A stretch of 64,000 nt of DNA from Halomonas llamarensis. Its GTDB lineage: Bacteria > Pseudomonadota > Gammaproteobacteria > Pseudomonadales > Halomonadaceae. The notes under the pieces are model-generated. The model saw only the letters and a program-made list of their open reading frames with translations, did not search any database and was not told the origin of the DNA. The position numbers and the translations under genes were made by a program. Location: the NCBI RefSeq assembly GCF_023555005.1, contig NZ_JAMJPJ010000005.1, positions 109,429-173,428 on the forward strand, read 5' to 3'. Numbering within the stretch: position 1 is the stretch's first letter; every line of letters begins with the position of its first letter. Of this stretch, positions 1 through 9,844 are shown one piece after another.

Positions 1-39
1 TATCGACGCTAAGCGGCGGGTGTGACAGGGTTTCAGCAT
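1..39 (-). CDS. Start of a gene cut by the left edge
   Basis: An ATG on the minus strand at 39-37 is preceded at good spacing by AAGAGG, and the reading frame stays open for 13 codons (MLKPCHTRRLASI) to the window edge. The basic start could be the beginning of a signal peptide, but nothing more can be said. It would be transcribed away from the kinase gene on its right, in the same direction. Confidence 0.35.
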   Translation of the reverse strand, partial: MLKPCHTRRLASI

Positions 40-100
40 GGGATACCTCTTTTAGGATAAGCAAGGTCAGGGTGAGCAGGCGCTAACCGATTCGCGTGAA

Positions 101-1135
101 TTAAAGTGTCACGCGTAGGCGCTGCAGTTCGTTTTGCACGTGATCGATAATGGGCGCCGATAGATAGTGCTCAACGCGGTCGCGCACGTGATCAATCAAG
201 GCAGGGTCGGTGAGTTCCGCTGACCAGTCTTCGCCGCGCTGCTGGGCGTCCTTGGCCCGCAGGTGCTGGGCACGCCATTTAGCGCACCAGGTTAGCGACC
301 ACAACCAGGTCGCGCGACGGCAGGCCACCAGTGTTTCGGCGCTGGGTGATGGGGTCATGGCGGCTTGCCAGCGTCGGTAAAACCCGATGACCTCCTCCAA
401 TGTCAGCACCGCCTGGCTATTAAGGTCCCAGGTGGTAGAGGTGTAGAGGCTGGTATGGGCCAGGTCAATGCCTGGTAGACCGTAGCGACACTTCTCCAGA
501 TCGACCAGCACCGCGCGCCCCTGAGCCTCTATCAGGAAGTTGCCAGGGTGGGTATCAAAACTGATCAGGCAGCGCTCGGCGTCGGGCAGCTCCACCGGCA
601 GGGCGGCCAGTTCATCGCGAATGCGGGAAATGACGGTGGCGCTTAAATCTGCCTGGTCCAGCCACTCTGCCTGACGGCCAACTTCCTCGCGCATGGCGCG
701 CCATGGATCATTGGGGGCAAGCAGAGGAGCAGGTTGGTCTGGCAGCGGCAGCTGATGCAAGCTGGCTAATGTCTCGGCGATATACGGTAGATCTTCTGGT
801 AGCTGAGCCAAGCGCCCCTTGATGGCATCCACCAACAGCCCGCCACGCGGCAGGGCACTGCTTACCTCAAGAAGGCCATGTAAACGCGGCACGTGGCCGC
901 CCTGGCTGGCACGCTCGTAGCAGGCGGCTTCATAGGCGAGGTTGTCGGCTGGTGCTAGGTTCATCTGGCTTTGCTTGGGTAGCCGCGCCACCCAGTCGCC
1001 ACCGTCACGGTGTATCCACACGTGGTCGTGGGCAAGCCCGGTATCCGCCATCGGTGATAGCGATTGATAGCTAATGTTGGCCTGTTGCAGCACTGTTTCC
1101 AGGGACTGCAGACGTGCCTCTAATGGTGTCGGCAT
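101..1135 (-). CDS. APH/choline-kinase-like phosphotransferase
   Basis: A cytoplasmic kinase of the aminoglycoside phosphotransferase/choline kinase fold, about 344 residues. The catalytic loop reads SFDTHPGNFL (the family HxxN region) and is followed by the metal-binding segment VLVDLEKCRYG, where the usual DFE/DWE is DLE. The substrate cannot be told from sequence; such kinases act on small alcohols, sugars or amino acids, and real antibiotic resistance is unlikely for a chromosomal copy like this. The frame is open upstream to a TTG at 1195, but the ATG at 1135 has GGATG upstream and is the more natural start. It is separated from the dioxygenase gene by about 140 bp, so it need not belong to the same operon. 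Confidence 0.8.
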   Translation of the reverse strand: MPTPLEARLQSLETVLQQANISYQSLSPMADTGLAHDHVWIHRDGGDWVARLPKQSQMNLAPADNLAYEAACYERASQGGHVPRLHGLLEVSSALPRGGLLVDAIKGRLAQLPEDLPYIAETLASLHQLPLPDQPAPLLAPNDPWRAMREEVGRQAEWLDQADLSATVISRIRDELAALPVELPDAERCLISFDTHPGNFLIEAQGRAVLVDLEKCRYGLPGIDLAHTSLYTSTTWDLNSQAVLTLEEVIGFYRRWQAAMTPSPSAETLVACRRATWLWSLTWCAKWRAQHLRAKDAQQRGEDWSAELTDPALIDHVRDRVEHYLSAPIIDHVQNELQRLRVTL

Positions 1136-1276
1136 GGCGTCATCCGTGTTGAACAAGTCTTTGTTGCCACGACTAAGTGGCTGTTCTAACGCCAACCTTA
1201 CACGGTTTATGGTTAAAAATGATGCAGGCGTGGCGGAAGGGTGCCGTCAAGCAGCCTAGGTGTCATATCAAAAGCC

Positions 1277-2353
1277 CTAATTTTGCATGGGGATGTCATC
1301 TTTCCAGCGGAACCCTACACCACCGGCTTTCCAGACGCCGTCGCGATTGAAGGGGTGCGGGCCGGATAAATTGATGTACTGCGGCAGTTCAAAGTGGGGC
1401 GCCAGGTTCTGCGGGGACTTGATCGTCACGCGATCCATGATCCTAAGGCCTTGTTCTTCTACCGACATATGCGCTTCAGGCGCTGCCCGATGAGCCAGCG
1501 CCCAGTTATCAATGTAGAGCAAGTCGCCCGTGTCATAGTGATAACGTATGCCGTAGTTCTTTTCGAACGACGCATTCAACAGGTCGTTGTAGTCGTTGAA
1601 AAGCTGCTTCATTTCGTCTTCGTTGAGCAAGCGAAGCTGCTTGGTGGAAGCGGGTGTTTGCTGCAGTTCGTCGATGGAGACACCTTCCTCTGGTAGCCGC
1701 TCCAGCACTGCGCCGGTTATTCCCAGATGCAGCCATACGCTCTTGCGCCCCGAAATAGGGTGCGTGTGGACGACGGGGTGACTCACCCCTGACGCTGAGT
1801 TGACAGACACCAGTCGCTCCCAGAAGGCCTGCTTTTCCTCGGGCAGAACATCAAAGGCGGCCCCTTGGTGGGCAAAGTGAGTGCCGCCGCCTTGCTCAGG
1901 GGCACGCGCCATATAGTAGGCGGAGTGGGAGAACGTGGCGGCCTCAAAACTGCCATCGTTATGCCATTGCGGGCCCACGCCCAGGATACCGTAGCGGTTG
2001 TCATTGGAGCAGCGAAAGATATCCCGGTTCATGTCAGGCGTTGCCGGGTGGACGCCATGAGTGGAATGGATTTCACCCGCGCCCCACCATTTGCTTGCGT
2101 TGACCAGCTCATCGGCTGAGAGATCCGCCTGGTGCTTGAAGACGATGAAGCCCCGGTTCGCCATTTCCACCTCCAGCGCCTCAATAACAGGCTCGGGGAG
2201 TCGGTGACGAACATCAGCGCCGTATATCTCAACGCCAAGCGGTTCCAGCTGTTTGACCGTCAGGCCTGCTTTTTCAAACAGCGCCACACGGCCAGGGTCG
2301 AGCGGCGGTATGGTGGGTGGCGTGTTGCTAAATTTTTCGGAGGGTGTCCGCAT
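1277..2353 (-). CDS. TauD/TfdA-family Fe(II)/2-oxoglutarate dioxygenase
   Basis: Non-haem iron oxygenase of the TauD/TfdA family, cytoplasmic, using 2-oxoglutarate and O2. The facial triad is visible: HxD in PQWHNDGSF and the distal histidine in NWALAHRA, followed by an arginine in GLRIMDRVTI suited to binding 2-oxoglutarate. The substrate is unknown; taurine is only one possibility. The frame is open 74 codons further upstream to an ATG at 2575, which would put the start 12 bases after the binding-protein stop. That extension contains overlapping inverted repeats and a Cys-rich stretch unlike the family, so I place the start at 2353, although its AAGG is weak and 11 bases away. It is the last gene of the ClC, binding protein, dioxygenase series. 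Confidence 0.82.
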   Translation of the reverse strand: MRTPSEKFSNTPPTIPPLDPGRVALFEKAGLTVKQLEPLGVEIYGADVRHRLPEPVIEALEVEMANRGFIVFKHQADLSADELVNASKWWGAGEIHSTHGVHPATPDMNRDIFRCSNDNRYGILGVGPQWHNDGSFEAATFSHSAYYMARAPEQGGGTHFAHQGAAFDVLPEEKQAFWERLVSVNSASGVSHPVVHTHPISGRKSVWLHLGITGAVLERLPEEGVSIDELQQTPASTKQLRLLNEDEMKQLFNDYNDLLNASFEKNYGIRYHYDTGDLLYIDNWALAHRAAPEAHMSVEEQGLRIMDRVTIKSPQNLAPHFELPQYINLSGPHPFNRDGVWKAGGVGFRWKDDIPMQN

Positions 2354-2508
2354 AGTTGAAGCGACCTTAATGGGTGAATGTCGGACAGCTTCACTCAGCG
2401 AATGTCCGTGACAGGGTCCTGAGCGGCAGGAACAAACGGTCCTAATACATTGGTCAGGTGATGCTAGATTTTGTTCAAGATCCAATGAGTTCTCAGGCGG
2501 TAGGGTCA

Positions 2509-2557
2509 AACCATAACGCCTGAACCTTTCCAGTACCGTTATGGTTTCAGGCGTTAT
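2509..2557 (-). promoter_or_regulatory. Overlapping, mutually exclusive inverted repeats before the dioxygenase gene
   Basis: Two perfect inverted repeats share sequence. The 12-base arms ATAACGCCTGAA (2513-2524) and TTCAGGCGTTAT (2546-2557) pair, while AACCATAACG (2509-2518) pairs with CGTTATGGTT (2537-2546). Because they compete for the same bases, only one hairpin can form at a time in RNA. A gaatgtc direct repeat follows nearer the gene (2376-2406). This could be an operator or an attenuator-like leader; function is inferred only. Confidence 0.4.
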
Positions 2558-2587
2558 AGTCCGCATTATTTCCATCGTATCTCGCCC

Positions 2588-3691
2588 TCATTCCTGTGGC
2601 GTCAGGGCCTCATGAAACAGAGCTTCGACGCGCGCCTGGGTCCGCGCATACCAGGCCTCGTCCTTGGTCACTGCACCCTGGGCATTGATGGGGTGGGTGG
2701 GAATATGCAGGCGCATGTCCAGGCCCGTATCGCGGTGGGTAGTGACCTGCATCGAAGCAGAACGGCGCGCGGGGCCATAGGGAATATGCCGGGCCAGCGC
2801 CACTTGGTGCTCGCTGGTGGTGGCGAAACGGATGAACGCTCGGGCCGCCTCGGGGTTCGGGGCGCCGCGGGGGATCACCCAGGTCTCGTGTTCCTGGAGC
2901 TGGCCGTCCCAGAGGATCTCGATGGGCAGGTCACACTCGACCATGGCCGCGAAGAAGCGACCGTTGTAGCCGGACGCCATGACCACCTCGCCCTCCTCGA
3001 GCAGGCGCACCGGGGTGTCGCCGGCCTCCCACCAGTGGATATCGGCGATGCTTTGCAGCCGGGCGAAGGCCAAATCCAGGCCGCGGCGGGTACTGAGCAG
3101 ACGGTAGAGTTCTTCCCGGGGTACCTGGTAGGAGAGCAGCGCCCACTCCAGATTAGCCGCCGGGGTGCGCTGCAAGGCCCGGGGGCCGGGGAAACGCTGT
3201 TGATCGAAGAGGTCGGCGATACGCGTAGGGCGCTCCCCGGGAAAGGCATCACGGCGATAGGCCACGACGGTGGCAAAGATCGAATGGCTGATAAAACAGC
3301 GCCCCAGGGCGCCAGCAAAGAAATCCTGAGATGCCGGCGTGCCGTCCGGCGCGGGGGCGGTCAGGTCGGGGGGCAGCGGCTCCAGCAGCCCCTCCTCGCA
3401 GGCCGCCATGGCCTCACTGCGGGTCATATCGATGACGTCCCAGCGGACGTCGTTCTGCGCCACGGCCTGGCGCAGCTTCGTCAGGCCGCCGTTATAGCTG
3501 TCCACTGCCACCGGTAGGTCGTGGGCGTCGGTGAAAGGGGTGAAGAGTGCGCGGCGCTGGGCTTGCTCGTAGGCACCACCCCAGCTCAGTACCGTCAGCG
3601 AATTGACAGCGTCGGGCACTTCCGCCCAGATGGGGGTTGCCAGGGCAAGCAGCCCGGCCAGAAGTCCCGGGATCCATCGTCTAGCCAGCAC
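2588..3691 (-). CDS. Periplasmic extracellular solute-binding protein, PotD/family 1 type
   Basis: A secreted ABC-type binding protein of 367 residues. The N-terminus is a clear signal peptide (basic start, leucine/alanine core, cleavage near IWAEVP), followed by LTVLSWGGAYEQAQ, a typical first strand of spermidine/putrescine and polyamine-like binding proteins. WDVIDMTRSEAMAACEEGLLEPLP and VMASGYNGRFFAAM match the hinge and ligand-pocket regions of that family. It starts at a GTG overlapping the last 11 bases of the ClC gene and has GGGAGGAA ahead of it, so it is translated from the ClC message. No permease or ATPase gene is nearby, so it is an orphan binding protein; ligand unknown. Confidence 0.85.
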   Translation of the reverse strand: MLARRWIPGLLAGLLALATPIWAEVPDAVNSLTVLSWGGAYEQAQRRALFTPFTDAHDLPVAVDSYNGGLTKLRQAVAQNDVRWDVIDMTRSEAMAACEEGLLEPLPPDLTAPAPDGTPASQDFFAGALGRCFISHSIFATVVAYRRDAFPGERPTRIADLFDQQRFPGPRALQRTPAANLEWALLSYQVPREELYRLLSTRRGLDLAFARLQSIADIHWWEAGDTPVRLLEEGEVVMASGYNGRFFAAMVECDLPIEILWDGQLQEHETWVIPRGAPNPEAARAFIRFATTSEHQVALARHIPYGPARRSASMQVTTHRDTGLDMRLHIPTHPINAQGAVTKDEAWYARTQARVEALFHEALTPQE

Positions 3692-5432
3692 CGTGTTCCT
3701 CCCGTCTTAGAGCGTCGCTGTGATACAAGAAGGCGCGCGCAATGCTCGACTCATAGGTCACCCCCAGGAAACGCCGTTCGTTATCCACGACGGCGATGGC
3801 CTCGCCGGTGACCTTCTCTAACTGGTGCATTGCTTCCCAAAGTGATGAGTGCGGATCCAGCACGGGGCGAGGCGTCTCGGGACAGTCGGCCAGGGTTGTC
3901 GCCTGGCTGTTTTCGCGGAGGGTCTCCAGGCTCGCCAGGGTTACGCAGCCTTGGTAGCGCCCTCGGTCGTCCACCAGGTAAGCTTCTCCATGGCCCGCTT
4001 TGCTCAGGAACGAGATAGCCTTGGTCAGTGGGGTCGCGGGGTGCAGGGTGACGGCATCGTGGCTGATCAACTCGGTCAACCGCGTCTCCTGGAGCACGGC
4101 GCGACTTCGGCCAGCGGAGAGATCCAGGCCACGGCGGGCCAATTGAATATCGAACAGCGAGCGGCCAAACAACTGGGCGGCCAGCGGATTGGCGAGCGTC
4201 ACGCTGGCCAGGGCGGCGGTGGTCAAGGCATAGCTGCCGGTGAGTTCGAAGACGATCAGCAGGGTGGTGAGAGGTGCGCCGAGTACCGGCGCGGTGACCG
4301 CGACCATGCCACACACGGCATAGAAGATGAACGTCTCCTGGCCGCCGCCCAGCTCGGCGACCAGGGTGCCCACCAGGGCGCCGAAAAGAGTGCCGATCAC
4401 CAGCGCTGGGCTGAAGACGCCACCGGCGAAGCCCAGCCCCAGGCACAAAGCCGTCGCGGCCAGCTTGAGCAGCAGTACCATCAGCAGCTCGCCGCCGCCG
4501 TAGGCGCCGGGCAAGGTGGCGAAGCGCAGAGTTTCCTGGCCCATACCCAAGATATCGGGTACCCAAAGGGCGGTGAGGCCGAGCAAAGCCCCGGCTAGCG
4601 CGGGATGCAGGCTGACGGGCAGCGGTAGCCGCTTGGCTAGCTGCCCCACGGCAAGAACGGCATGCATATAGGCACCCGCCACCAAGGCACCCAGGCCACC
4701 CAGAACCAGGAAAAGGGCGAATTCCCAGGGTTGGGGCACGCCCGGCTCAGTGATATGGAACAGCGCCCCTTGATCCAACAACTGGGTGGCCAGCACATAG
4801 CCAACGATGGCGGCGGCCGCCACTGGCGCGAAGGCGCGCAGGGCATAGTGGCGCAGCACGACTTCGTGGGCGAAGACAATGCCTGCCAGTGGCGCATTGA
4901 AGGCTGCCGCAATGGCAGCGGCCACTCCGCAAGCGATGGTAATATTGTCTTCTGAGCGCCCCAGGTGCAGCAAGCGAGTGATCAGCGAACCGAGCGTCGC
5001 GCCAAGATGTACCAGCGGGCCGTACTGACCCACCGAAGCGCCGGCGCCCAACGATACCAAACTGCTTAACCCCGAGAGCGCACCCGCTTTGGCAGGTAGG
5101 CGACCCCGGCGGGTCTGGACAGCCGCGATGGCGTCGGCAGGGGTATGGGGGCGTCCCCCAGGAAGACCACGGTGCAGTTGGCCAACCAGCAGCCCCCCAA
5201 GGGTTGGTACCAGCAGGGTGGCGAGGATCACCAGGGTGGTGTTGGCCGCCATCATCTGGCCTCGGGGGGAGATCAGCAGCAGGTCGTTGAGCCCTACCAC
5301 CGCATTGACGAAACCAACGGCGACCAGCGCCGCCACGCCCCCAACGATACTGCCCAATAGTACCAGGCCAAGAAAACGCAACACCTCCAGGGGGTGTCGG
5401 GCCGAAACGCTGTCTGTGCTGGGTGAGTCCAT
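3681..5432 (-). CDS. ClC-family chloride channel/transporter with tandem CBS domains
   Basis: Inner-membrane anion transport protein, 583 residues: a ClC core of many hydrophobic helices (about 20-430) followed by two CBS domains (about 450-570). ClC signatures are GQYGPLVHLG (135-144) and GLGFAGGVFSPALVIG. The usual gating glutamate of the GREGP motif is a tyrosine here (Y137). In the helix H region, FAHEVV (187-192), the position equivalent to the internal proton glutamate of E. coli ClC-ec1 (E203) appears to be V191. The GSGIP selectivity loop is also not recognisable (GGRPHTP). By family knowledge these changes argue for passive anion conduction rather than 2Cl-/H+ exchange, but that is inference. 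It is the first gene of a probable operon with the binding protein. Confidence 0.9.
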   Translation of the reverse strand: MDSPSTDSVSARHPLEVLRFLGLVLLGSIVGGVAALVAVGFVNAVVGLNDLLLISPRGQMMAANTTLVILATLLVPTLGGLLVGQLHRGLPGGRPHTPADAIAAVQTRRGRLPAKAGALSGLSSLVSLGAGASVGQYGPLVHLGATLGSLITRLLHLGRSEDNITIACGVAAAIAAAFNAPLAGIVFAHEVVLRHYALRAFAPVAAAAIVGYVLATQLLDQGALFHITEPGVPQPWEFALFLVLGGLGALVAGAYMHAVLAVGQLAKRLPLPVSLHPALAGALLGLTALWVPDILGMGQETLRFATLPGAYGGGELLMVLLLKLAATALCLGLGFAGGVFSPALVIGTLFGALVGTLVAELGGGQETFIFYAVCGMVAVTAPVLGAPLTTLLIVFELTGSYALTTAALASVTLANPLAAQLFGRSLFDIQLARRGLDLSAGRSRAVLQETRLTELISHDAVTLHPATPLTKAISFLSKAGHGEAYLVDDRGRYQGCVTLASLETLRENSQATTLADCPETPRPVLDPHSSLWEAMHQLEKVTGEAIAVVDNERRFLGVTYESSIARAFLYHSDALRREEHGAG

Positions 5433-5513
5433 GTCCCAGTTATAGGCGTTATCGGACCGGCGGGCAAGGTAGCGCGAGCGCCATGCAGTTAGAGCTGCCT
5501 GGCGCCGGGTAGC

Positions 5514-8500
5514 TTACAACGTTGAGATTTTAGCTCGTTGCTCTTCCAGCAGCTTTTTGGCGGCCTGGAAGTCAGCGAGTTTGCCGCGTTCTTTTTCTAC
5601 CACGGCTTCTGGGGCTTTGGCGATAAAACCTTCGTTGCCGAGCTTCTTCTCGATGCCGCTGATCAGCTTGTTCTGCTTTTCGATCTCTTTATTCAGGCGT
5701 GCAAGCTCGGTGTCCTTGTCGATTAAATCCGCCATGGGGACCAGCACTTCCATATCGCCGACCAACTGCGTGGCAGAGAGCGGGGCGTCGTCTGGGTTTT
5801 CAAGCCAGGTTATGCTTTCAAGCTTCGCTAACTTGGCGAGGAACAAGCGGTTTTTCTCCAGCCGCTCGGCGTCCTCTGGTTGGCCTTTGGTCAGCAGCAC
5901 GTCAAGCGGCTTGCCGGGGGCGATATTCATCTCGGCGCGGATGTTACGCACCGCAATAATCACGCCTTTGAGCCATTCGATATCGCGCGTGGCCTGCTCG
6001 TCGAGCTTGTGATCAACGGCCTCGGGCCACGGCTGCACCATGATCGAGTCGTTGTCACCGCCGTGGGTGCCAGCAAGCGGCGCGATACGCTGCCAAATCT
6101 CTTCAGAGATAAACGGCATCATCGGGTGGGCGAGGCGCAGAATCGCTTCCAACACGCGCACCAGCGTACGGCGCGTTCCCCGTTTGCGTTTCGCAAGCTC
6201 CGCCGCTCCCGACGTCCTGTCTCCCGCGGCATTAGTACTTTCCTGTACGTCATCCTCCCACAGTACTGGCTTGGAAAGCTCCAGGTACCAGTCGCAGTAT
6301 TCGTTCCATATAAACTCATACAGCGCCTGGGAGGCGTGGTCGAAGCGGTACTCTTCCATCGCCTTGGTGACCTGGGCTTCGGTTTTCTGCAGCTGGGAGA
6401 TAATCCAGCGGTCGGCCAATGAAAGTTCGACCTCGCTGCCCTGACCTTGGGAAGAGATGCCGCAATCTTCGCCTTCAGCATTCATCAGCACGTAGCGTGA
6501 GGCGTTCCACAGCTTGTTGCAGAAGTTGCGGTAGCCATCCAGGCGGCTCATGTCGAATTTGATATCGCGCCCGGTGGTCGCTTGGGAGAGAAACGTGAAG
6601 CGCAGCGCGTCGGTGCCGTGGGGCTCGATGCCGTCTTTAAATTCGTCCTTGGTCGCCTTGGCAATCGCTTTGGCTTGTTTCGGCTGCATCATGTTGCCGG
6701 TGCGCTTTTCGACTAGGGTATCGAGTTCGATGCCGTCTATCAGATCGATGGGGTCGAGCACGTTGCCTTTGGACTTGGACATTTTCTGCCCCTGGCCGTC
6801 GCGCACTAGGCCGTGAACGTAAACCTGCTTGAACGGTACCTCGCCGGTAAACTTGAGCGTCATCATGATCATCCGGGCGACCCAGAAGAAGATGATGTCA
6901 AAGCCGGTGACCAATACGCTTGACGGATGGAAGGTCTCAAGCTCAGGGGTCTGTTCCGGCCAGCCCAGCGTGCCGAAGGTCCACAGCCCCGAGCTAAACC
7001 AGGTGTCGAGCACGTCTTCGTCTTGGGTTAGCGCAACGTCAGCTGCCAAGCCGTTTTTCTCGCGGGCTTCTTCGGCAGTGCGGGCAACGTAGATATTGCC
7101 TTCGGCGTCGTACCAGGCGGGAATACGGTGGCCCCACCACAGCTGGCGGGAAATACACCAGTCCTGGAGGTCGCGCATCCAGGCGAAGTACATGTTTTCG
7201 TAGTTCTTGGGCACGAACTGAATGTCGCCGTTTTCCACCGCCTCAATGGCGGGCTTGGCGAGCGTCTCCACGGCCACAAACCATTGGTCGGTGAGGTAAG
7301 GCTCAATGACGACCCCGGAGCGATCCCCGAAAGGTTGCATCAGTTTTTTGTTCTCGACCAGCGGCTGCTCATTGCCCTCGGCGTCAGTCGCCGTGACCGC
7401 TAAGTCCTCAGCTGTGACCACTTCCACGATCTGGCGACGGGCGTCAAGGCGGTCCAGCCCCCGTAGTTCGGTAGGCACAAGGTTAACCTCGTCCACGCTA
7501 CCGATATCCTCTCCCCTCGCCGCTTTTGCCGCTAAGGTGGCACTCTCCTCGTAGGAGAAACCATCGCTGCGCATGTGCGCTTTACGATCCATTAGAGTGT
7601 AAAGCGGAATGCCATTGCGCTTGGCCACTTCATAATCGTTGAAATCGTGGGCACCGGTAATTTTGACCGCACCTGAGCCGAAATCGGGGTCGGGGTATTC
7701 GTCGGCGATGATGGGAATCAGGCGCCTATGTTCCTTCGGCCCCACCGGGATCTCGCATAGCTTGCCGATCAACGCGGCATAGCGCTCGTCGGCAGGATTC
7801 ACCGCCACGGCACCGTCGCCTAACATGGTTTCCGGGCGAGTGGTGGCGATGGAGATGTAGTCTCGATTCTCACGGAAGGTGATATTGCCGTCGGCATCTT
7901 TTTCGATGTATTCGTAGCTTTCCCCACCCGCCAATGGGTACTTGAAGTGCCACATATGGCCATCGACTTCTTTGTTTTCTACTTCAAGGTCGGAGATGGC
8001 CGTTTCAAACTTCGGGTCCCAGTTGACCAGGCGTTTACCACGGTAGATAAGCCCTTCGTCATACAAGCGGACAAAAACTTCCTGTACCGCTTTATAGAAG
8101 CCATCGTCCATGGTGAAGCGCTCGCGGCTCCAATCCACACTGGCGCCCATGCGGCGTAGCTGGCGAGTGATGTGGCCGCCGGATTCCTCTTTCCACTCCC
8201 ACACCTTATCGATGAACGCTTCGCGGCCCAGGTCATGGCGGCTTTTGCCTTCTTCGGCGGCGATCTTGCGCTCGACCAGCATTTGCGTGGCGATACCGGC
8301 GTGGTCGGTGCCCACCTGCCAGAGCGTATTGTTGCCCTGCATCCGCTTGTAGCGCGTCAGCGTGTCCATGATGGTGTCTTGGAACGCGTGGCCCATGTGC
8401 AGGCTACCGGTGACGTTGGGCGGTGGAATCATCATCGAGAACGGCTGCCCGTGGCCGGAAGGCGTAAAGCGGTTATCGGCTTCCCAGCGTTCGTACCAGC

Positions 8501-8549
8501 GGGTTTCGATCTGTTCGGGTTGGTAGGTCTTTTCCATGGAGTGGCTCAC
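5514..8549 (-). CDS. valS: Valyl-tRNA synthetase
   Basis: Class I aminoacyl-tRNA synthetase charging tRNA-Val in the cytoplasm. The HIGH-type motif [15 protein letters not shown] is near residue 45, KMSKS is in [14 protein letters not shown], the editing domain lies between them, and the C-terminal coiled-coil arm ends the protein ([23 protein letters not shown]). At about 1011 residues it is longer than the E. coli enzyme (951); one extra segment, rich in Ala, Gly, Arg and Lys, lies in the anticodon-binding part ([20 protein letters not shown]). The GTG at 8549 is preceded by CGGAGC; an ATG four codons later (8537) is an alternative. In gammaproteobacteria valS usually follows pepA-holC; here three kilobases of other genes have come between. 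Confidence 0.97.
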   Translation of the reverse strand: MSHSMEKTYQPEQIETRWYERWEADNRFTPSGHGQPFSMMIPPPNVTGSLHMGHAFQDTIMDTLTRYKRMQGNNTLWQVGTDHAGIATQMLVERKIAAEEGKSRHDLGREAFIDKVWEWKEESGGHITRQLRRMGASVDWSRERFTMDDGFYKAVQEVFVRLYDEGLIYRGKRLVNWDPKFETAISDLEVENKEVDGHMWHFKYPLAGGESYEYIEKDADGNITFRENRDYISIATTRPETMLGDGAVAVNPADERYAALIGKLCEIPVGPKEHRRLIPIIADEYPDPDFGSGAVKITGAHDFNDYEVAKRNGIPLYTLMDRKAHMRSDGFSYEESATLAAKAARGEDIGSVDEVNLVPTELRGLDRLDARRQIVEVVTAEDLAVTATDAEGNEQPLVENKKLMQPFGDRSGVVIEPYLTDQWFVAVETLAKPAIEAVENGDIQFVPKNYENMYFAWMRDLQDWCISRQLWWGHRIPAWYDAEGNIYVARTAEEAREKNGLAADVALTQDEDVLDTWFSSGLWTFGTLGWPEQTPELETFHPSSVLVTGFDIIFFWVARMIMMTLKFTGEVPFKQVYVHGLVRDGQGQKMSKSKGNVLDPIDLIDGIELDTLVEKRTGNMMQPKQAKAIAKATKDEFKDGIEPHGTDALRFTFLSQATTGRDIKFDMSRLDGYRNFCNKLWNASRYVLMNAEGEDCGISSQGQGSEVELSLADRWIISQLQKTEAQVTKAMEEYRFDHASQALYEFIWNEYCDWYLELSKPVLWEDDVQESTNAAGDRTSGAAELAKRKRGTRRTLVRVLEAILRLAHPMMPFISEEIWQRIAPLAGTHGGDNDSIMVQPWPEAVDHKLDEQATRDIEWLKGVIIAVRNIRAEMNIAPGKPLDVLLTKGQPEDAERLEKNRLFLAKLAKLESITWLENPDDAPLSATQLVGDMEVLVPMADLIDKDTELARLNKEIEKQNKLISGIEKKLGNEGFIAKAPEAVVEKERGKLADFQAAKKLLEEQRAKISTL

Positions 8550-8639
8550 AGCAGAGATGCTCCGTCAGCGCGAGGCATCGAATATATTGATCAGGATTGC
8601 AAAATTGGCGCCAAGTATAGCGCGCCAAGGGGGAGGGCG

Positions 8640-9821
8640 TCAGGTCCTTCCCGCAGGTCGCAGCAAGCCTCGCATTGCCACCAGGCCTAACACCGGCCCT
8701 GGGAGTAACCACCAGATCACACCGAGCCCTTGGTTGGCCCAGAGCGAGGTCACCAGCGCAATGGCGGGGATGGTAAGTGCAAAGCCGATGGCGTTCATCA
8801 TGGCGAGCGCTGAACCTAAGCGGTCGCGAGGCGCAGCCGCCGAGGCTAGGGCGGAGAATTGCGCGGAGTCGGCGATCACGCTAAAGCCCCATAGTAATAG
8901 TAATGCCAGCAAGAAAAGCGGTGGCGCGCTGCCGATCAGTGGGTAGAACACACACAGCACACCGGAGATGGCTAGCGCCACAAAGGCAACGTGGGCGCTG
9001 CCGTAGCGGCGGCTGGCGCGCCCGGCGAGAACGCAGCCGGGCATGCCGACGGCAATCACCGCAAAGCTTAGCCATGAGACGCTACCGGCGGAGGCACCCA
9101 GCCGAGTAAGCTCGCGGGCGACCAGAAACGGCGTCAGTGTCCAAAAAGCGTAAAGCTCCCAGCAGTGGCCAAAATAGCCCAGTGCCGCCGCCCGAAAGCG
9201 GCGTTGTTGGAAGGCTAAAAGCCCTGCCCAAGGGCGGCCACCTTTGGCCGTAGGTGGAAGGTGCGGCCCCACCCCTAGGCGAAAAATCATCGCCGCGGCG
9301 ACCAGCGCCAAACCCGATGCCAACAGCAGCGGCCATTGCCACGGTAAGGTAAGCGTAACGCCGCGCAGCAGATGAGGAGAAGCGGTCCCAAGTGTCAGCA
9401 TGCCCACCAACCAGCCCAGTGCGGCGCCAGCGTGGGACGGCGTCCAGCTCACCACCAACTTCATGCCCAGCGGGTAGATGCCAGCCAGACACAGGCCAGT
9501 CAAAAAGCGTAGCAACACCCCCGCGCTAATATCCTCCACCGTCAAAATAAAGGCCGCGTTGATGACAGCCCCCGTCACGGCGGCGGCGGCAAAAACATGG
9601 CTAGCCCGCACGCGATCAGCAAGCCCGGTAGTGGCGATCACTAGGGTGCCGGTAATAAACCCGGCCTGAACGGCGATGGTGAGTAGACCTAAATCGCCCT
9701 CACTCAGCCCTACAGCCTCTTGCAGGGCGAGCCCCACGCCGTTAACGCTAAACCACAGCGAGGTGCCAAATAGCTGGGCGATGACAATGGTGACAAGCGG
9801 GTGGCGTGTGAACAATTTCAA
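8640..9821 (-). CDS. MFS transporter
   Basis: Major facilitator superfamily membrane protein of about 390 residues with 12 predicted hydrophobic helices. The first helix is HPLVTIVIAQLFGTSLWFS; the loop between helices 2 and 3 carries GLADRVRAS, a weak form of the MFS motif A, and a GASRRYG-like element lies in the second half. Substrate unknown. The frame runs upstream to 9899, but the residues before position 9821 are not MFS-like and overlap, in another frame, a metallopeptidase relic. I therefore favour a TTG start near 9821 or 9815, where AAGAGG is upstream; an ATG at 9884 is possible. It interrupts the valS-holC spacing and probably arrived with the neighbouring rearrangement. Confidence 0.8.
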   Translation of the reverse strand: MKLFTRHPLVTIVIAQLFGTSLWFSVNGVGLALQEAVGLSEGDLGLLTIAVQAGFITGTLVIATTGLADRVRASHVFAAAAVTGAVINAAFILTVEDISAGVLLRFLTGLCLAGIYPLGMKLVVSWTPSHAGAALGWLVGMLTLGTASPHLLRGVTLTLPWQWPLLLASGLALVAAAMIFRLGVGPHLPPTAKGGRPWAGLLAFQQRRFRAAALGYFGHCWELYAFWTLTPFLVARELTRLGASAGSVSWLSFAVIAVGMPGCVLAGRASRRYGSAHVAFVALAISGVLCVFYPLIGSAPPLFLLALLLLWGFSVIADSAQFSALASAAAPRDRLGSALAMMNAIGFALTIPAIALVTSLWANQGLGVIWWLLPGPVLGLVAMRGLLRPAGRT

Positions 9822-9844
9822 GCCTCTTTGAGTGCACGTTGATA

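Noticed and set aside
101..1135. Antibiotic resistance gene, from the aminoglycoside phosphotransferase fold
   Set aside because: The catalytic motifs define only the broad kinase fold; there is no mobile context and no similarity I can see to a resistance subfamily.
2389..2400. CTTCACTCAGCG upstream of the dioxygenase as a fourth copy of the surface-locus motif
   Set aside because: It shares only about 11 bases with a one-base gap and lies at a different distance from the start; probably chance.
2354..2575. 74-residue N-terminal extension of the TauD-type dioxygenase
   Set aside because: The frame is open and begins 12 bases after the binding-protein gene, but it has no family similarity and consists largely of inverted and direct repeats. 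Kept only as an alternative start.
5455..5513. Terminator for valS
   Set aside because: A GC-rich hairpin (GCGCCA.GCAG with CTGC.TGGCGC) can be drawn just after valS, but arms are imperfect and no T run follows, so it is not listed as a feature.
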